42,369 nt of DNA from Nitrospirota bacterium (GCA_040757595.1 JBFLWP010000023.1:1-42369), one strand, 5' to 3'; shown: positions 17,021 to 24,554, counted from the first letter of the stretch. The notes: a model not told the origin generated them from the sequence alone. Made by a program: numbers and translations.

Positions 17021-17245
17021 CTACCGTTTAGTGAGGGCCGGGTGTCCGACGATCAAGACTAGGTCTTGGGTCACGACGGCGGCCAAGAGCTCGCTCAGCT
17101 GTAGACTGATCCGAAATCGTTCGCGCGGGTCCATACTGGCTCGGAACGAGGACGCGAGGTGCCGGATTCTCCACCGCAGCCATGTTCGCTTTAGGCCAAG
17201 CATCGGCTTTGTACTCCCTTCTTTTGGAGGATTGCCTTGGCTCAC
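17021..17245 (-). CDS. Doubtful small basic protein
   Basis: 74 residues from GTG 17245, basic N-terminal half, then a helix-like MDPRERFRISLQLSELLAAVVTQDLVLIV. There is no clear ribosome site. It is bracketed by an IS605-like end and a terminator, so it may be a remnant. Confidence 0.3.
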   Translation of the reverse strand: MSQGNPPKEGSTKPMLGLKRTWLRWRIRHLASSFRASMDPRERFRISLQLSELLAAVVTQDLVLIVGHPALTKR

Positions 17246-17308
17246 TCTGTTTACCGAAGCAGGACCCCCGAAGCGATTCGGGCCGCTGGCGGGGTCTAAA
17301 CGCCGTAG

Positions 17309-17342
17309 GAATCGCCGGCCTTCAGGCCGGGGAGGATGTCAA
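17309..17342 (+). repeat. IS200/IS605-type right-end hairpin relic
   Basis: GAATCGCCGGCCTTCAGGCC followed by GGGGAGGATGTCAA matches the usual form of IS200/IS605 right ends (a GC hairpin with a small T-rich loop followed by GGAGGATGTCAA). No TnpA or TnpB gene is attached; the plus frame just before it may be a decayed TnpB tail. It is a transposition scar. Confidence 0.55.
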
Positions 17343-17382
17343 GTCCTGAGGCGGCGATCGATCGGTCGGCGATATTCAGCAC

Positions 17383-17431
17383 AAAAAAGAGGCGGAGCGG
17401 GGCTCCCTTTGCGGGGAATCCCGTCCGCCTC
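17383..17431 (-). terminator. Terminator of the macro-domain operon
   Basis: Outer stem GAGGCGGA/TCCGCCTC (17389-17396 with 17424-17431) with an inner GC-rich hairpin. On the minus strand a run of six T follows. It lies 6 bases after the last small gene of the operon. Confidence 0.8.
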
Positions 17432-17436
17432 GTCTG

Positions 17437-17604
17437 TTATTGGGGCTGGGTAAGCCCCTCGATCACCTCGAGCAACCAGGCCACATCCTCGGCGTAATGC
17501 TGGCTCAGCGCCTTTACCGCCGGCTGATCACCCGGCCGCTCGACCACCGAACGCGCCTCTTTGACACGATCGCGCAGGACCCGCTTTTTCTCTTCCAGCA
17601 ACAT
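17437..17604 (-). CDS. Small helical protein
   Basis: 55 residues from ATG 17604 with GGGGAG 6 bases upstream. The sequence is charged and helical (MLLEEKKRVLRDRVKEARSV..., then QHYAEDVAWLLEVIEGL). It is the last gene of the motif d operon, directly before the terminator, which supports it being real. Family unknown. Confidence 0.6.
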   Translation of the reverse strand: MLLEEKKRVLRDRVKEARSVVERPGDQPAVKALSQHYAEDVAWLLEVIEGLTQPQ

Positions 17605-17655
17605 GGCTCGCTCCCCTTGAGACGTGCGCTGGTCAGTCTCCGTTCAGGCTGGTGC

Positions 17656-17850
17656 TCACAGCAAGGAACAGAGGGCCAGCATCACGATTGCCATGAGTAC
17701 GCCAAGCCCGATCATCCGATTCCGAACCATCCGGCGAAGCGCAAGATACTCTCCGCGGGTCATGTCCGGAAAGTCCGGATGATGGAGCTTGCTGAGCGCG
17801 TATCGTACCGATAACTGTTCAGTTGAGACCGCGAGGCTCTTATTCCGCAT
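17656..17850 (-). CDS. Small C-tail-anchored membrane protein
   Basis: 64 residues with a single hydrophobic helix at the very C-terminus (MIGLGVLMAIVMLALCSLL). The cytoplasmic part is basic. GAGGTGG precedes the ATG by 4 bases. It lies between small genes in the motif d operon. Confidence 0.6.
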   Translation of the reverse strand: MRNKSLAVSTEQLSVRYALSKLHHPDFPDMTRGEYLALRRMVRNRMIGLGVLMAIVMLALCSLL

Positions 17851-17883
17851 GTGGCCACCTCATACTGCTGCCAAGCGCGATCC

Positions 17884-17973
17884 TCAGGCGCCAGACGGAA
17901 CACGGGCGACCACCTCCCGTTGCCGCATGATCGGGACCTGAGTGTGAGATCTGTAGGCAATGGCGTCGGTCAT
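17884..17973 (-). CDS. Possible 29-residue protein
   Basis: An ATG 5 bases after the upstream stop opens a 29-codon frame (MTDAIAYRSHTQVPIMRQRE...) ending 33 bases before the next start. Tight packing suits the operon style here, but there is no independent support. Confidence 0.35.
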   Translation of the reverse strand: MTDAIAYRSHTQVPIMRQREVVARVPSGA

Positions 17974-17978
17974 GGAGA

Positions 17979-18251
17979 TCAGTCTTGGCTGGCGGTATCC
18001 ACCAGATCCACCTGTTTGCACAGGGCATCGAGGGACCGCGCCAGCTGCGCGGTGTTGATGCCGCCACCTGGCAGGCCCTTCCAGTCTTTCGCAGTTTGGC
18101 GCGCCACGCTGAGCAACGTCAGCAGTTCCGGCGCCGGTTCCACGTCCACCCAGTGGGTCGGGTTGTCCGATCTGTCGCAGTCCGCTCGCCGACAGGTCGG
18201 CTCCTTCCGTTCGTCGAGCCGCACCAGTCTCCGTTTCTGTCGCATGTTCAT
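17979..18251 (-). CDS. Small hypothetical protein
   Basis: 90 residues from ATG 18251, preceded by GGAGGAG with 4 bases spacing; a longer open frame upstream overlaps the macro-domain gene and is rejected. The N-terminal part is basic with two cysteines (CRRADC), the rest helical (PELLTLLSVARQTAKDW...). It follows the macro-domain gene by 13 bases. Family not recognised. Confidence 0.6.
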   Translation of the reverse strand: MNMRQKRRLVRLDERKEPTCRRADCDRSDNPTHWVDVEPAPELLTLLSVARQTAKDWKGLPGGGINTAQLARSLDALCKQVDLVDTASQD

Positions 18252-18264
18252 TTGCTCCTCCGTC

Positions 18265-18732
18265 TCAGATTTCCTGACGATGCACGACGAGGACCCGGTC
18301 ATCCCACATTTCCTGCAGGATTGGTCGCACCTCCACCTCCCAATGCAACAATCCCGCTCCACAGCCTGGGCGTGGGACTGCCACCGTGCTCCACCCGTTC
18401 GCGTCGATCAGGTCGCGCAGGGCAGACGCGGAGCGCTGGATCAGGGCGAGATCAGCGGTCCGGTCTCGCCAATCGTGCTTCGTCGGAAACGTCACCAGTC
18501 GGTAGTCTGGCCACCAGTAGAGGCGATTGCCCTCTGTCCGGAGCCGCAGCCCCAGGCGGACCGGTAAGGCTGGAAACCGTGCTGCCGCCTCCTTGGCGCA
18601 GCCTTTCCCCATGACGGCCACGCCGGCGCGGGTGACTGCGCCGTTGGTCGTGACCGCGACGATGATCCCCTGGGCGTGGCAATCCCAGAGATTCACGGTG
18701 GCTTCACGCATCGTCCTTGGCTTCCGTTTCAC
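18265..18732 (-). CDS. Macro-domain (ADP-ribose-binding) protein
   Basis: 155 residues. Macro-fold features: N-terminal strand NLWDCHAQGIIVAVTTNGAVTRAGVAVMGKGCAKEAA, where the TNG segment and the following glycine-rich loop would hold ADP-ribose, and the C-terminal VPRPGCGAGLLHWEVEVRPIL with the phosphate-binding GCGAG loop. Family members bind or hydrolyse ADP-ribosyl groups; phage versions are common, and DarG-type macro domains reverse toxin-catalysed ADP-ribosylation. No DarT-like toxin is next to it. Its ATG overlaps the upstream stop (ATGA). Confidence 0.8.
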   Translation of the reverse strand: MKRKPRTMREATVNLWDCHAQGIIVAVTTNGAVTRAGVAVMGKGCAKEAAARFPALPVRLGLRLRTEGNRLYWWPDYRLVTFPTKHDWRDRTADLALIQRSASALRDLIDANGWSTVAVPRPGCGAGLLHWEVEVRPILQEMWDDRVLVVHRQEI

Positions 18733-18944
18733 CGAGGAGCACTGGACGCCGTGGACTGCGCCTGCCTCATCTCTTCCCAGTCTAGGTCCACGTGATAGAC
18801 CGCACCGCTCTCTTTGTCATGCACCGTAAAGACGTTGGCCGAGCTGTCCGGACGGCGCATCGCTTCCCAGGCCTGCTGCGCGGCCTCCCGGGGCGATTGG
18901 GCGTCGTCGATGTCCATTTCCCACTCAACGAAGTAATCAGGCAT
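18729..18944 (-). CDS. Small acidic hypothetical protein
   Basis: 71 residues: MPDYFVEWEMDIDDAQSPREAAQQAWEAMRR then a short beta segment (VFTVHDKESGAVYHVDL). The pattern is common in small phage/plasmid proteins; no function is known. AAAGGAGG precedes the ATG. It is the first gene behind leader d and overlaps the macro-domain gene by ATGA. Confidence 0.65.
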   Translation of the reverse strand: MPDYFVEWEMDIDDAQSPREAAQQAWEAMRRPDSSANVFTVHDKESGAVYHVDLDWEEMRQAQSTASSAPR

Positions 18945-19245
18945 ACGCTGGCCTCCTTTGTGCTGGTGGTGTACGTGAGGTTCTAATGGCTACAGGGTCG
19001 GGACCACCATCGCGAGCAACTGGCGATACTCTTCCCTGTTGAATCAGCCGCGGATTCGGCCCTGAAACAGAAACTCCTTCTCCTCGGCAAGGGGGATGTC
19101 AACACCTACGTTGTCGTTTCTGCGATTGTTTTTCCGATTGGACGGGTCGGTCTCTCAATGGAGGTTGCTTGCCCCTGCTTAAAGACAAACTCCTAACTGA
19201 GCGGGATTTCAGGCGAAAAGATGGGTCTTGCGAAAAAAACAAGGC
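18945..19245 (-). other. Long untranslated stretch between leader d and its operon
   Basis: About 300 bases with no good gene. A short in-frame piece (NREEYRQLLAMVVPTL, stop near 18991) hints at coding decay or a small ORF. The region ends in CACAAAGGAGG before ATG 18944. Confidence 0.4.
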
Positions 19246-19321
19246 AGCAGCACGGTCAATTCGGAAATGCCCGAAGGCACACCTACGGCAGAGACACAAC
19301 TTCTATTGAGATATTACGGCC
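19246..19321 (-). promoter_or_regulatory. Element motif copy d and conserved structured leader
   Basis: The minus strand reads GGCCGTAATATCTCAATAGA, with TATTAC at 19312-19317. It continues through GTGTCTCTGCCGTAGG, a hairpin TGCC-TTCG-GGCA (a C(UUCG)G tetraloop in RNA) and CGAATTG (19257-19263). The order and spacing equal leader c although the hairpin sequence differs. It lies 30 bases after a terminator and heads the macro-domain operon. Confidence 0.62.
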
Positions 19322-19350
19322 GGCCGGGCCGGTTTTTAGGTTGGAGGCAG

Positions 19351-19389
19351 AAAAAAAGCCCCGGATCCATGGAGGACCCGGGGCTTTTG
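19351..19389 (-). terminator. Terminator of the nrdJ-radC region
   Basis: Stem AGCCCCGG/CCGGGGCT (19357-19364 with 19378-19385) with an internal GGATCC/GGACC pairing. The minus strand then has seven T. It follows the small gene after radC. Confidence 0.85.
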
Positions 19390-19403
19390 ACGCGAGATGT
19401 CCT

Positions 19404-19529
19404 TCACGACGATTCCACGAGGCATGGGCCGCAGGAGAGGGCTCTCCCTGCCACGACCACGCGAAGCTTCATAAACCGCCTGGCATGCCCAAGCCGGCGT
19501 TGGTAGGCAAGACGGCGGAGCGAGATCAC
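19404..19529 (-). CDS. Possible 41-residue basic protein with a CxxC motif
   Basis: A GTG overlapping the radC stop (GTGA) opens 41 codons: MISLRRLAYQRRLGHARRF..., then LSCGPCLVESS. The overlap is the coupling style used throughout this element, and a terminator follows 15 bases after the stop. Basic N-terminus and a CGPC pair are the only features. Confidence 0.4.
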   Translation of the reverse strand: MISLRRLAYQRRLGHARRFMKLRVVVAGRALSCGPCLVESS

Positions 19530-20191
19530 GCGGGCGCGTTTTCCGGCTCCCATGCTTTCAGTTCCTCCCGAATCGGGCCGTACTGACGCCAGAACCAGGT
19601 TATGGCCTCCTTGGCTTCCCTGCCGGCGATCGGCTGATCCTGGTCCAGCTTCTCTTCGAATCGGGCAAAGTGGCGTTCGACCAGGAGATGCAGTTCTTCG
19701 AGGGCTTCGTACTGAAGAATCGCCTGGTCGCCACCGCTTGGCAGCTCCGGCAGTTGGCCGTGGTCCGCCATACTCCAATACCCTCGTTCCACGAACACGA
19801 TGTGATCCATGATCTGGACCCCGAGGAGTTGGCCGCACGCGACCATCCGCGCGGTCAGGGCCAGGTCCTCCTTGCTCGGCGTCGGATCACCGCTTGGATG
19901 ATTGTGGGCCAGGATGATCCCAGCGGGATTCATCAGGAGCGCGGCCTTCCAGACTTCCCGGGGATGCACCAAACTTCGAGTCAGGGTGCCGATTGCAACC
20001 GTGTGCATCCCGATGATCTCATTTTTGGCGTTGATCGCCACGATCTTCATGTGCTCCCGATCGAGACCCGAGAAGTGTCCGGCCATCAGCCGATGAAAGT
20101 CCTCCGAAGTCTTCACACGTTCGGCGATCGTGGTGTCATCCACGGAAGGATCTCGGACCAGCCTAAGCTGGTACTGAGGGATCTGGTACAT
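19526..20191 (-). CDS. radC: RadC-family JAB/MPN metalloprotease-fold protein
   Basis: 221 residues. The JAB1/MPN metal-binding motif is intact: an upstream glutamate region (EHMKIVAINAKNEIIGMHTVAIGTL), HNHPSGDPTPSKED with the two histidines, serine and aspartate, and the MDHIVF strand. The helix-hairpin-helix domain usually found at the N-terminus of chromosomal RadC is missing, while a helical C-terminal extension of about 70 residues is added, as in many mobile-element versions. Despite its name, RadC is not proven to act in repair. It is the end of the nrdJ-downstream operon. Confidence 0.9.
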   Translation of the reverse strand: MYQIPQYQLRLVRDPSVDDTTIAERVKTSEDFHRLMAGHFSGLDREHMKIVAINAKNEIIGMHTVAIGTLTRSLVHPREVWKAALLMNPAGIILAHNHPSGDPTPSKEDLALTARMVACGQLLGVQIMDHIVFVERGYWSMADHGQLPELPSGGDQAILQYEALEELHLLVERHFARFEEKLDQDQPIAGREAKEAITWFWRQYGPIREELKAWEPENAPA

Positions 20192-20194
20192 GCG

Positions 20195-20404
20195 TCAGGC
20201 ATCCTCCGTTCGGTCGCAGATGTGGAGAAGCTTGGCGAGCGTATCCCGGCAGCGGATCTTACCGTTCGGACTCACGACGCCGGGTGTGTGCGCGCGGGGT
20301 GTCTGTTCATGGACCCAGGACAACCCGGCAAATGGCCCTGCCGCGGGTTTCCACCCGTAGCGGGCCAGCTTGCGAACGAGCTGAGCCTCGCCGAGGTCAC
20401 GCAT
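20195..20404 (-). CDS. Small hypothetical protein
   Basis: 69 residues from ATG 20404: MRDLGEAQLVRKLARYGWKPAAGPFAGLSWVHEQT..., ending in a cysteine-containing helix. It starts 17 bases after the upstream stop and ends 3 bases before radC. No recognised domain. The longer open frame upstream is antisense-like shadow. Confidence 0.5.
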   Translation of the reverse strand: MRDLGEAQLVRKLARYGWKPAAGPFAGLSWVHEQTPRAHTPGVVSPNGKIRCRDTLAKLLHICDRTEDA

Positions 20405-20421
20405 GACGTATGCGTGCCGCC

Positions 20422-20679
20422 TCAGCGATCGGCGCCATCGAGGCCTTGCGATTCGAACTGGTAGTTGAGATGCGCCATCTCGTGGAGGGCCTGCCAGTTC
20501 ACCTTGTGTTGCGCGGCGTAGTGCATCATGTCGGTCAGGAGGTCCTGCAGCTCGTCCTCCCCAAAGACCGGACCGCCCTCGCGAAGCTCGTGTTCTTTGT
20601 AGTAGGTCAGCGTGCCCGCCACCCGCTTGGCCCGCTCCTGATTCCGTTCGGTCTTCTGATAGGTACTGGCCCGGGTCAT
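20422..20679 (-). CDS. Small hypothetical protein
   Basis: 85 residues, helical and charged (ERNQERAKRVAGTLTYYKEHEL..., DELQDLLTDMMHYAAQHKVNWQALHEMAHLNYQFE). HEMAH recalls an HExxH zinc motif only loosely (HEMAH lacks a second-histidine spacing of HExxH), so no protease call is made. The ATG overlaps the upstream stop (ATGA). Confidence 0.6.
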   Translation of the reverse strand: MTRASTYQKTERNQERAKRVAGTLTYYKEHELREGGPVFGEDELQDLLTDMMHYAAQHKVNWQALHEMAHLNYQFESQGLDGADR

Positions 20680-21095
20680 TCCTGGTCCTCCCAGTCCGCG
20701 TCCATCCCGGCCCCGTCATAGGGACCGTCCCAGCCGGCTGCCTCGAGGGCCGCGGCGGCGATGGCGGCCTGGCGGGCGGCGCCCCTCTTGCCTTTGAGCT
20801 CGACGTGGAAGGTGATGGTCTCGTTGCAGTCGTCCGTACGGGCGATGTGAAATGCCTGCATGGTTACCTCCGATGCGGGTTTCGAATTCGGTCCCGATGG
20901 GCCGGTGATACCGTTCTGTATCCGCCCCCAGGTGTCCTTCGGCATGGCCGAAAGCGGCTTCGAATCGAGAAGCCGTGAGGTTTCCTCTCCCATCCGGATG
21001 TTGTCCCAATCCACCAGATGCACGGAGGTTCGAGCCGGATCGTCCGCGTAGACGGCCTGAACCATCCCATGCTTCACTTCGATGACAATGTTCAT
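20676..21095 (-). CDS. Hypothetical protein
   Basis: 139 residues from ATG 21095, with AAGGAG 8 bases upstream. N-terminal beta segment (MNIVIEVKHGMVQAVYADDPARTSVHLVDWDN) resembles small phage/plasmid proteins that begin IxIxVxGGxVxxVyad; the C-terminal part (AFHIARTDDCNETITFHVELKG) is also beta-rich. It follows nrdJ after a strong hairpin. Function unknown. Confidence 0.6.
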   Translation of the reverse strand: MNIVIEVKHGMVQAVYADDPARTSVHLVDWDNIRMGEETSRLLDSKPLSAMPKDTWGRIQNGITGPSGPNSKPASEVTMQAFHIARTDDCNETITFHVELKGKRGAARQAAIAAAALEAAGWDGPYDGAGMDADWEDQE

Positions 21096-21131
21096 GTTCG
21101 ATGCTCCTTCGCTCATTCGGGGTTCTCATCG

Positions 21132-21169
21132 CACATGGCTGCTGTCCCTTTCGAGACAGCAGCCATGTG
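21132..21169. other. Perfect 15-bp inverted repeat after nrdJ
   Basis: 21132-21146 pairs exactly with 21155-21169, loop CCTTTCGA. There is no T run on either side. It could be an mRNA-stabilising or partial-termination hairpin between nrdJ and the small genes behind it. Confidence 0.6.
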
Positions 21170-21192
21170 GCGCGGAATCACGGGGACGATCC

Positions 21193-24100
21193 CTATTCGC
21201 ACTTGCTCCAGGTACAGGAGACGCATTTGAGACAGCCCTCCTGGAACACCAGGACGCCCGCGCATTTGGGGCACGCCGTCTTGGCGGAGCTCTCGGTCTG
21301 CGTCATCCGGAACGCCCGGAGAATGGCCGCCGGAATCGTGCTGACCGAGCCGAACTTCTTGTTGGCTCCGTCCAACTGCTTGAGCAGCTTCTCCAACGGA
21401 ACGCCGTGCTTCAGGGCGGTGGAGAAGATCCGCGAGAAGGCCTCGTAAATCTCCTCGTGCTTGGCTTCCTCGGACGTTGTCGTAAAGATTTCGACCGGGT
21501 TTCCGTCCAGGTACGAAATGTGGACGTAGATCGGCCCGTCCGGACTCTCGACGCGGATGCGCTTCGCGTCCAAGACCGCCGGGAGCGCGTCCTTGGTCTG
21601 CACGGGAGGCGCGGACGACGACGAGGCAGTCACTGAGCCCGGCGATCCGGTAGGATGCCCGTGGCCGTTCCCGTTGGCCTTGGCCGGGTCGGCCGACTTG
21701 GCTTGTCCGACGTTGAGCACCTGATCTTTCCGGGAACCATCCCGGTAGACCGTGATGCCCTTGCAGCCCAGTTTCCAGGCCAGCGTGTAGGCCTTGGAGA
21801 CATCCTCCACCGTGGCCGTGTAAGCCATGTTGATGGTTTTGCTCACCGCCGAGTCCACGTGCTGCTGCACGGTGGCCTGCATACGGACGTGCCATTCCGG
21901 CGCGATATCGTGCGCCGTGGCAAAGATCCGTTGCCATTTCTCAGGCACCGCGGCCAGCCCTCGGCAGGATCCGTGGTTGGCCTGGATCTGCTCCAGCAGA
22001 TCGTTCGACCACCAGCCTTCCGCCCTGGCGACTCGCTCAAACGGCTCACAGACATAGGGAATTTTCTTCCCGTCCATGACCCGCTTGAACCAGATCAGAG
22101 AGTATTCCGGCTCGATACCGGAACTCGTGTGGGCAATCATGCTGGTCGTCCCAGTGGGGGCGATCGTCAGCACGAAGCTGTTCCGAACCTTCGAGCTCGT
22201 GGTCTCGTGTAGACTCCCGGTCCAGGCCGGGTAGACCCCCCGGACCATCGCCAGGGCGGTGGAGCATTCCCACGCCCACTGCTTGATCCGTCCCATGATC
22301 CGGTCCACCTCGGTCAGGGCGGCTTCCGAGTCGTAGGGGATCTCCTTGGCGATGAGGACCCGGGCGAGTCCCATGACGCCCAACCCGATCTGTCTGGTCT
22401 GTCTGGTCCGTTCGTTGATCTCCGGCAAGGGATGACGGTTCGCATCCACCACGTTATCCAGGAATCGCACGCCGAGCTGCACCGTGTCTTTGAGCCGGCT
22501 CCAGTCCAAGTCCATCCGGCCGGTTTCGGGATGGCGGACCAGATGCCGCTCCAAGTTCACGTGGCCGAGCGTGCAGGCATCCCAGGGATGCAGCGGTTTT
22601 TCGCCGCAATTCGCAATGACCATCCCGTTTGCCACAAAGGTATGGGTGATGGGCTCCGTCAGGCAGTACACGTCTTCGACCCCATCGGGCACTAGGGCTT
22701 TGAATCGCACCCAGAACGTCTCCCGATATGGCCCTCCGTCATACTTCCCGAGCAGATCCACGAGCCGCTGTTGCTTCTTAGGAAGGAGGAAGCCCAGCCG
22801 CTCTGCGAATCGTTCCACATTGGACTTCGAGATCACCAAATCGTGATACGGCCGCGTCTGATACAGCGTGCGCCCACCGTGCCCGTCTGGCAAAAGACGC
22901 ATATCGTCAAGCCTACGGTTCTGGTAGATTGCCGAGGCAATCCCCCAGTTCAGCAGGAGCCGCTGAACGTCCTGAAGCAGCGGCAGGCTGATCGAGCATA
23001 ACCTGACCGAGACGCCCTTGTTGGGCGCACCGATCACTGTCCCGTCAGCCGTGAACAAGGCTTGGAGAAAGCCCTGCTGCATCTCAGCCGAGCCAGCGAG
23101 CACCGCCTTTGGAACCGTGAGCTTGTTCTGCTCCGTGAGCCCATGTTCCTCTACGACCTTCCGCAGGCGCGTCGAAGACACCTGATGCGTTGCCAAGGTC
23201 GGAACGGAGATCGCTGAGACGGGATCGTGCTTGCGTCTCCCATCTCCATCCGGAACCAACCGCTGCACCGCCTCCGCAAACATAGGCGCAAGCTCCGCCT
23301 TGTCGCCGTGGAAATCGAGGCAGGCGTCGGTGCTGGTGAGAAAGCCGTCCCCGACGATCCATCCGAGCACCAAGCCCATGTCTCGGGAACCGTCCGCTCC
23401 GAAGGCGCCTCCCTGGGACAAGAGCCGAATCGTGTCGCCCGGGATCAGCTCCTCGGCCGGGACCATACCGCGTTGCGTCTTGATCTTATGGTCCCTCGTG
23501 AGCCGGAGCGTGTACCCCTCGACCGTTTCGAGCCGGAAAACCGGCTGCTGGCTCGCCGTCTTGAACATGGGCGTGGCAGGCGAGCAACAGTCCAGCCCTT
23601 CCACCACCGCATCGACAGGCTGGCCGCTGGCCACCAAGTCTCCGACACGCTGGAGGCCGTTGGCCGTATACACCAGCGCGTCCGCGGTGATGCACGGATT
23701 GGTCGCCTCGATCCGCCCCAGCCGCGGAAGCGGATTGTGGGCGTTCGCGTGATCGATAAAGAACAGCCCAGGCTCGCCGTTTTTCCAGGCGTGCTCCACG
23801 AGCACGTTCCAGAGCGCACGAGCCTGGATGCGCTTGACCACCTGGCCGGAGTGCGGATTGACCAGCGGCCAATCCGTGTCGTTCTCGACCGCCCGCATGA
23901 AGTCGTCGGTGACCGCCACCGAAATGTTGAAGTTGCGGATCTGGCCGTCCTCCGACTTGCAGCGTACGAACTCCAGGATGTCCGGGTGATCGCACGAGAG
24001 GATGCCCATGTTGGCGCCCCTCCTGGTGCCCCCTTGCCGCACCTGCTCCGTGGCTTGGTCGATGATTTTCATGAACGACACCGGCCCGGAGGCCACCCCT

Positions 24101-24537
24101 CCGGACGACCGGACACGGTCGCCTTTGGGACGGAGACAGCTGAACGAGTACCCGGTGCCTCCTCCAGACTTGTGGATCAGCAGGGCTGCCGTGATGGCCT
24201 CCCCGATTCCCCGCATGTCATCCGGGACCGGGATGACGAAGCAGGCGGAATACTGTTGCATGGCCCCTGGCCGCCCCGCATTGCTAAGGGTCGGCGTATT
24301 CGGCATGAAGCGGTTCTCCGCCATCATCCGATAGAACTCTTCCGTGACGGCCGCGATCCCCGGCTCACCGACGCCGTAGAGCCGCTCGGACTCGGCGATG
24401 CACCGGGCGACCCGGCGAAACAGGTCCTCCGGCGTTTCGATGATGGCCCCCGTCTCCGGATCCTTCGCGAGATAGCGTTCCCGGAGGACATCCAGGGCCT
24501 GGGGCGTTAAGGTCGGTTGCGTGTCAGTCGGCTGCAT
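21193..24537 (-). CDS. nrdJ: Vitamin B12-dependent ribonucleotide reductase (class II) with an intein
   Basis: 1114 residues: about 752 of reductase plus a 362-residue intein. Extein features: N-terminal AdoB12-RNR region with FMPNTPTLSNAG, YSACFVIPV, KSGGGTGYSFSCLRP, GGVASGPVSFMKIID, the split active-site NP-C-GEKPL, then PTGTTSMIAHTSSGIEPEYSL and GCKGITVYRDGSRKDQVL. The C-terminal part has DUF-like VYVHISYLDG and a CPKC...CLKCVSC zinc/redox tail. It reduces ribonucleotides to deoxyribonucleotides using adenosylcobalamin, so the element brings its own dNTP supply. AAAGGAGG lies 7 bases before ATG 24537 and motif e lies about 33 bases upstream. Confidence 0.95.
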   Translation of the reverse strand: MQPTDTQPTLTPQALDVLRERYLAKDPETGAIIETPEDLFRRVARCIAESERLYGVGEPGIAAVTEEFYRMMAENRFMPNTPTLSNAGRPGAMQQYSACFVIPVPDDMRGIGEAITAALLIHKSGGGTGYSFSCLRPKGDRVRSSGGVASGPVSFMKIIDQATEQVRQGGTRRGANMGILSCDHPDILEFVRCKSEDGQIRNFNISVAVTDDFMRAVENDTDWPLVNPHSGQVVKRIQARALWNVLVEHAWKNGEPGLFFIDHANAHNPLPRLGRIEATNPCITADALVYTANGLQRVGDLVASGQPVDAVVEGLDCCSPATPMFKTASQQPVFRLETVEGYTLRLTRDHKIKTQRGMVPAEELIPGDTIRLLSQGGAFGADGSRDMGLVLGWIVGDGFLTSTDACLDFHGDKAELAPMFAEAVQRLVPDGDGRRKHDPVSAISVPTLATHQVSSTRLRKVVEEHGLTEQNKLTVPKAVLAGSAEMQQGFLQALFTADGTVIGAPNKGVSVRLCSISLPLLQDVQRLLLNWGIASAIYQNRRLDDMRLLPDGHGGRTLYQTRPYHDLVISKSNVERFAERLGFLLPKKQQRLVDLLGKYDGGPYRETFWVRFKALVPDGVEDVYCLTEPITHTFVANGMVIANCGEKPLHPWDACTLGHVNLERHLVRHPETGRMDLDWSRLKDTVQLGVRFLDNVVDANRHPLPEINERTRQTRQIGLGVMGLARVLIAKEIPYDSEAALTEVDRIMGRIKQWAWECSTALAMVRGVYPAWTGSLHETTSSKVRNSFVLTIAPTGTTSMIAHTSSGIEPEYSLIWFKRVMDGKKIPYVCEPFERVARAEGWWSNDLLEQIQANHGSCRGLAAVPEKWQRIFATAHDIAPEWHVRMQATVQQHVDSAVSKTINMAYTATVEDVSKAYTLAWKLGCKGITVYRDGSRKDQVLNVGQAKSADPAKANGNGHGHPTGSPGSVTASSSSAPPVQTKDALPAVLDAKRIRVESPDGPIYVHISYLDGNPVEIFTTTSEEAKHEEIYEAFSRIFSTALKHGVPLEKLLKQLDGANKKFGSVSTIPAAILRAFRMTQTESSAKTACPKCAGVLVFQEGCLKCVSCTWSKCE
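22609..23694 (-). mobile_element. Intein with LAGLIDADG homing endonuclease in nrdJ
   Basis: Residues 282-643 of NrdJ. It begins at Cys282 (NP|CITADALVYTANG) and ends VIAN, followed by Cys644 (|CGEKPL), so ligation restores NPCGEKPL. Block B is LTRDHKIKT. Two LAGLIDADG-like helices occur: LGWIVGDGFL (391-400) and LQALFTADGT (491-500), so a full homing endonuclease is likely. The penultimate residue is Ala rather than the common His, a known but less frequent variant. The site is the RNR active-site motif, a familiar intein niche. Confidence 0.9.
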
Positions 24538-24554
24538 CTCTGGCCTCCTTTCCA

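Noticed and set aside
16800-19320. Element motif read as a T7/SP6-like phage RNA polymerase promoter
   Set aside because: TAATAY and AATAGAAG recall T7 and SP6 promoters, but the spacing to the start is shorter and no single-subunit RNA polymerase gene is in the window. The resemblance is too loose to claim.
20422-20679. Zinc metalloprotease from the HEMAH sequence
   Set aside because: HEMAH resembles HExxH, but the protein is only 85 residues and has no third ligand or fold context.
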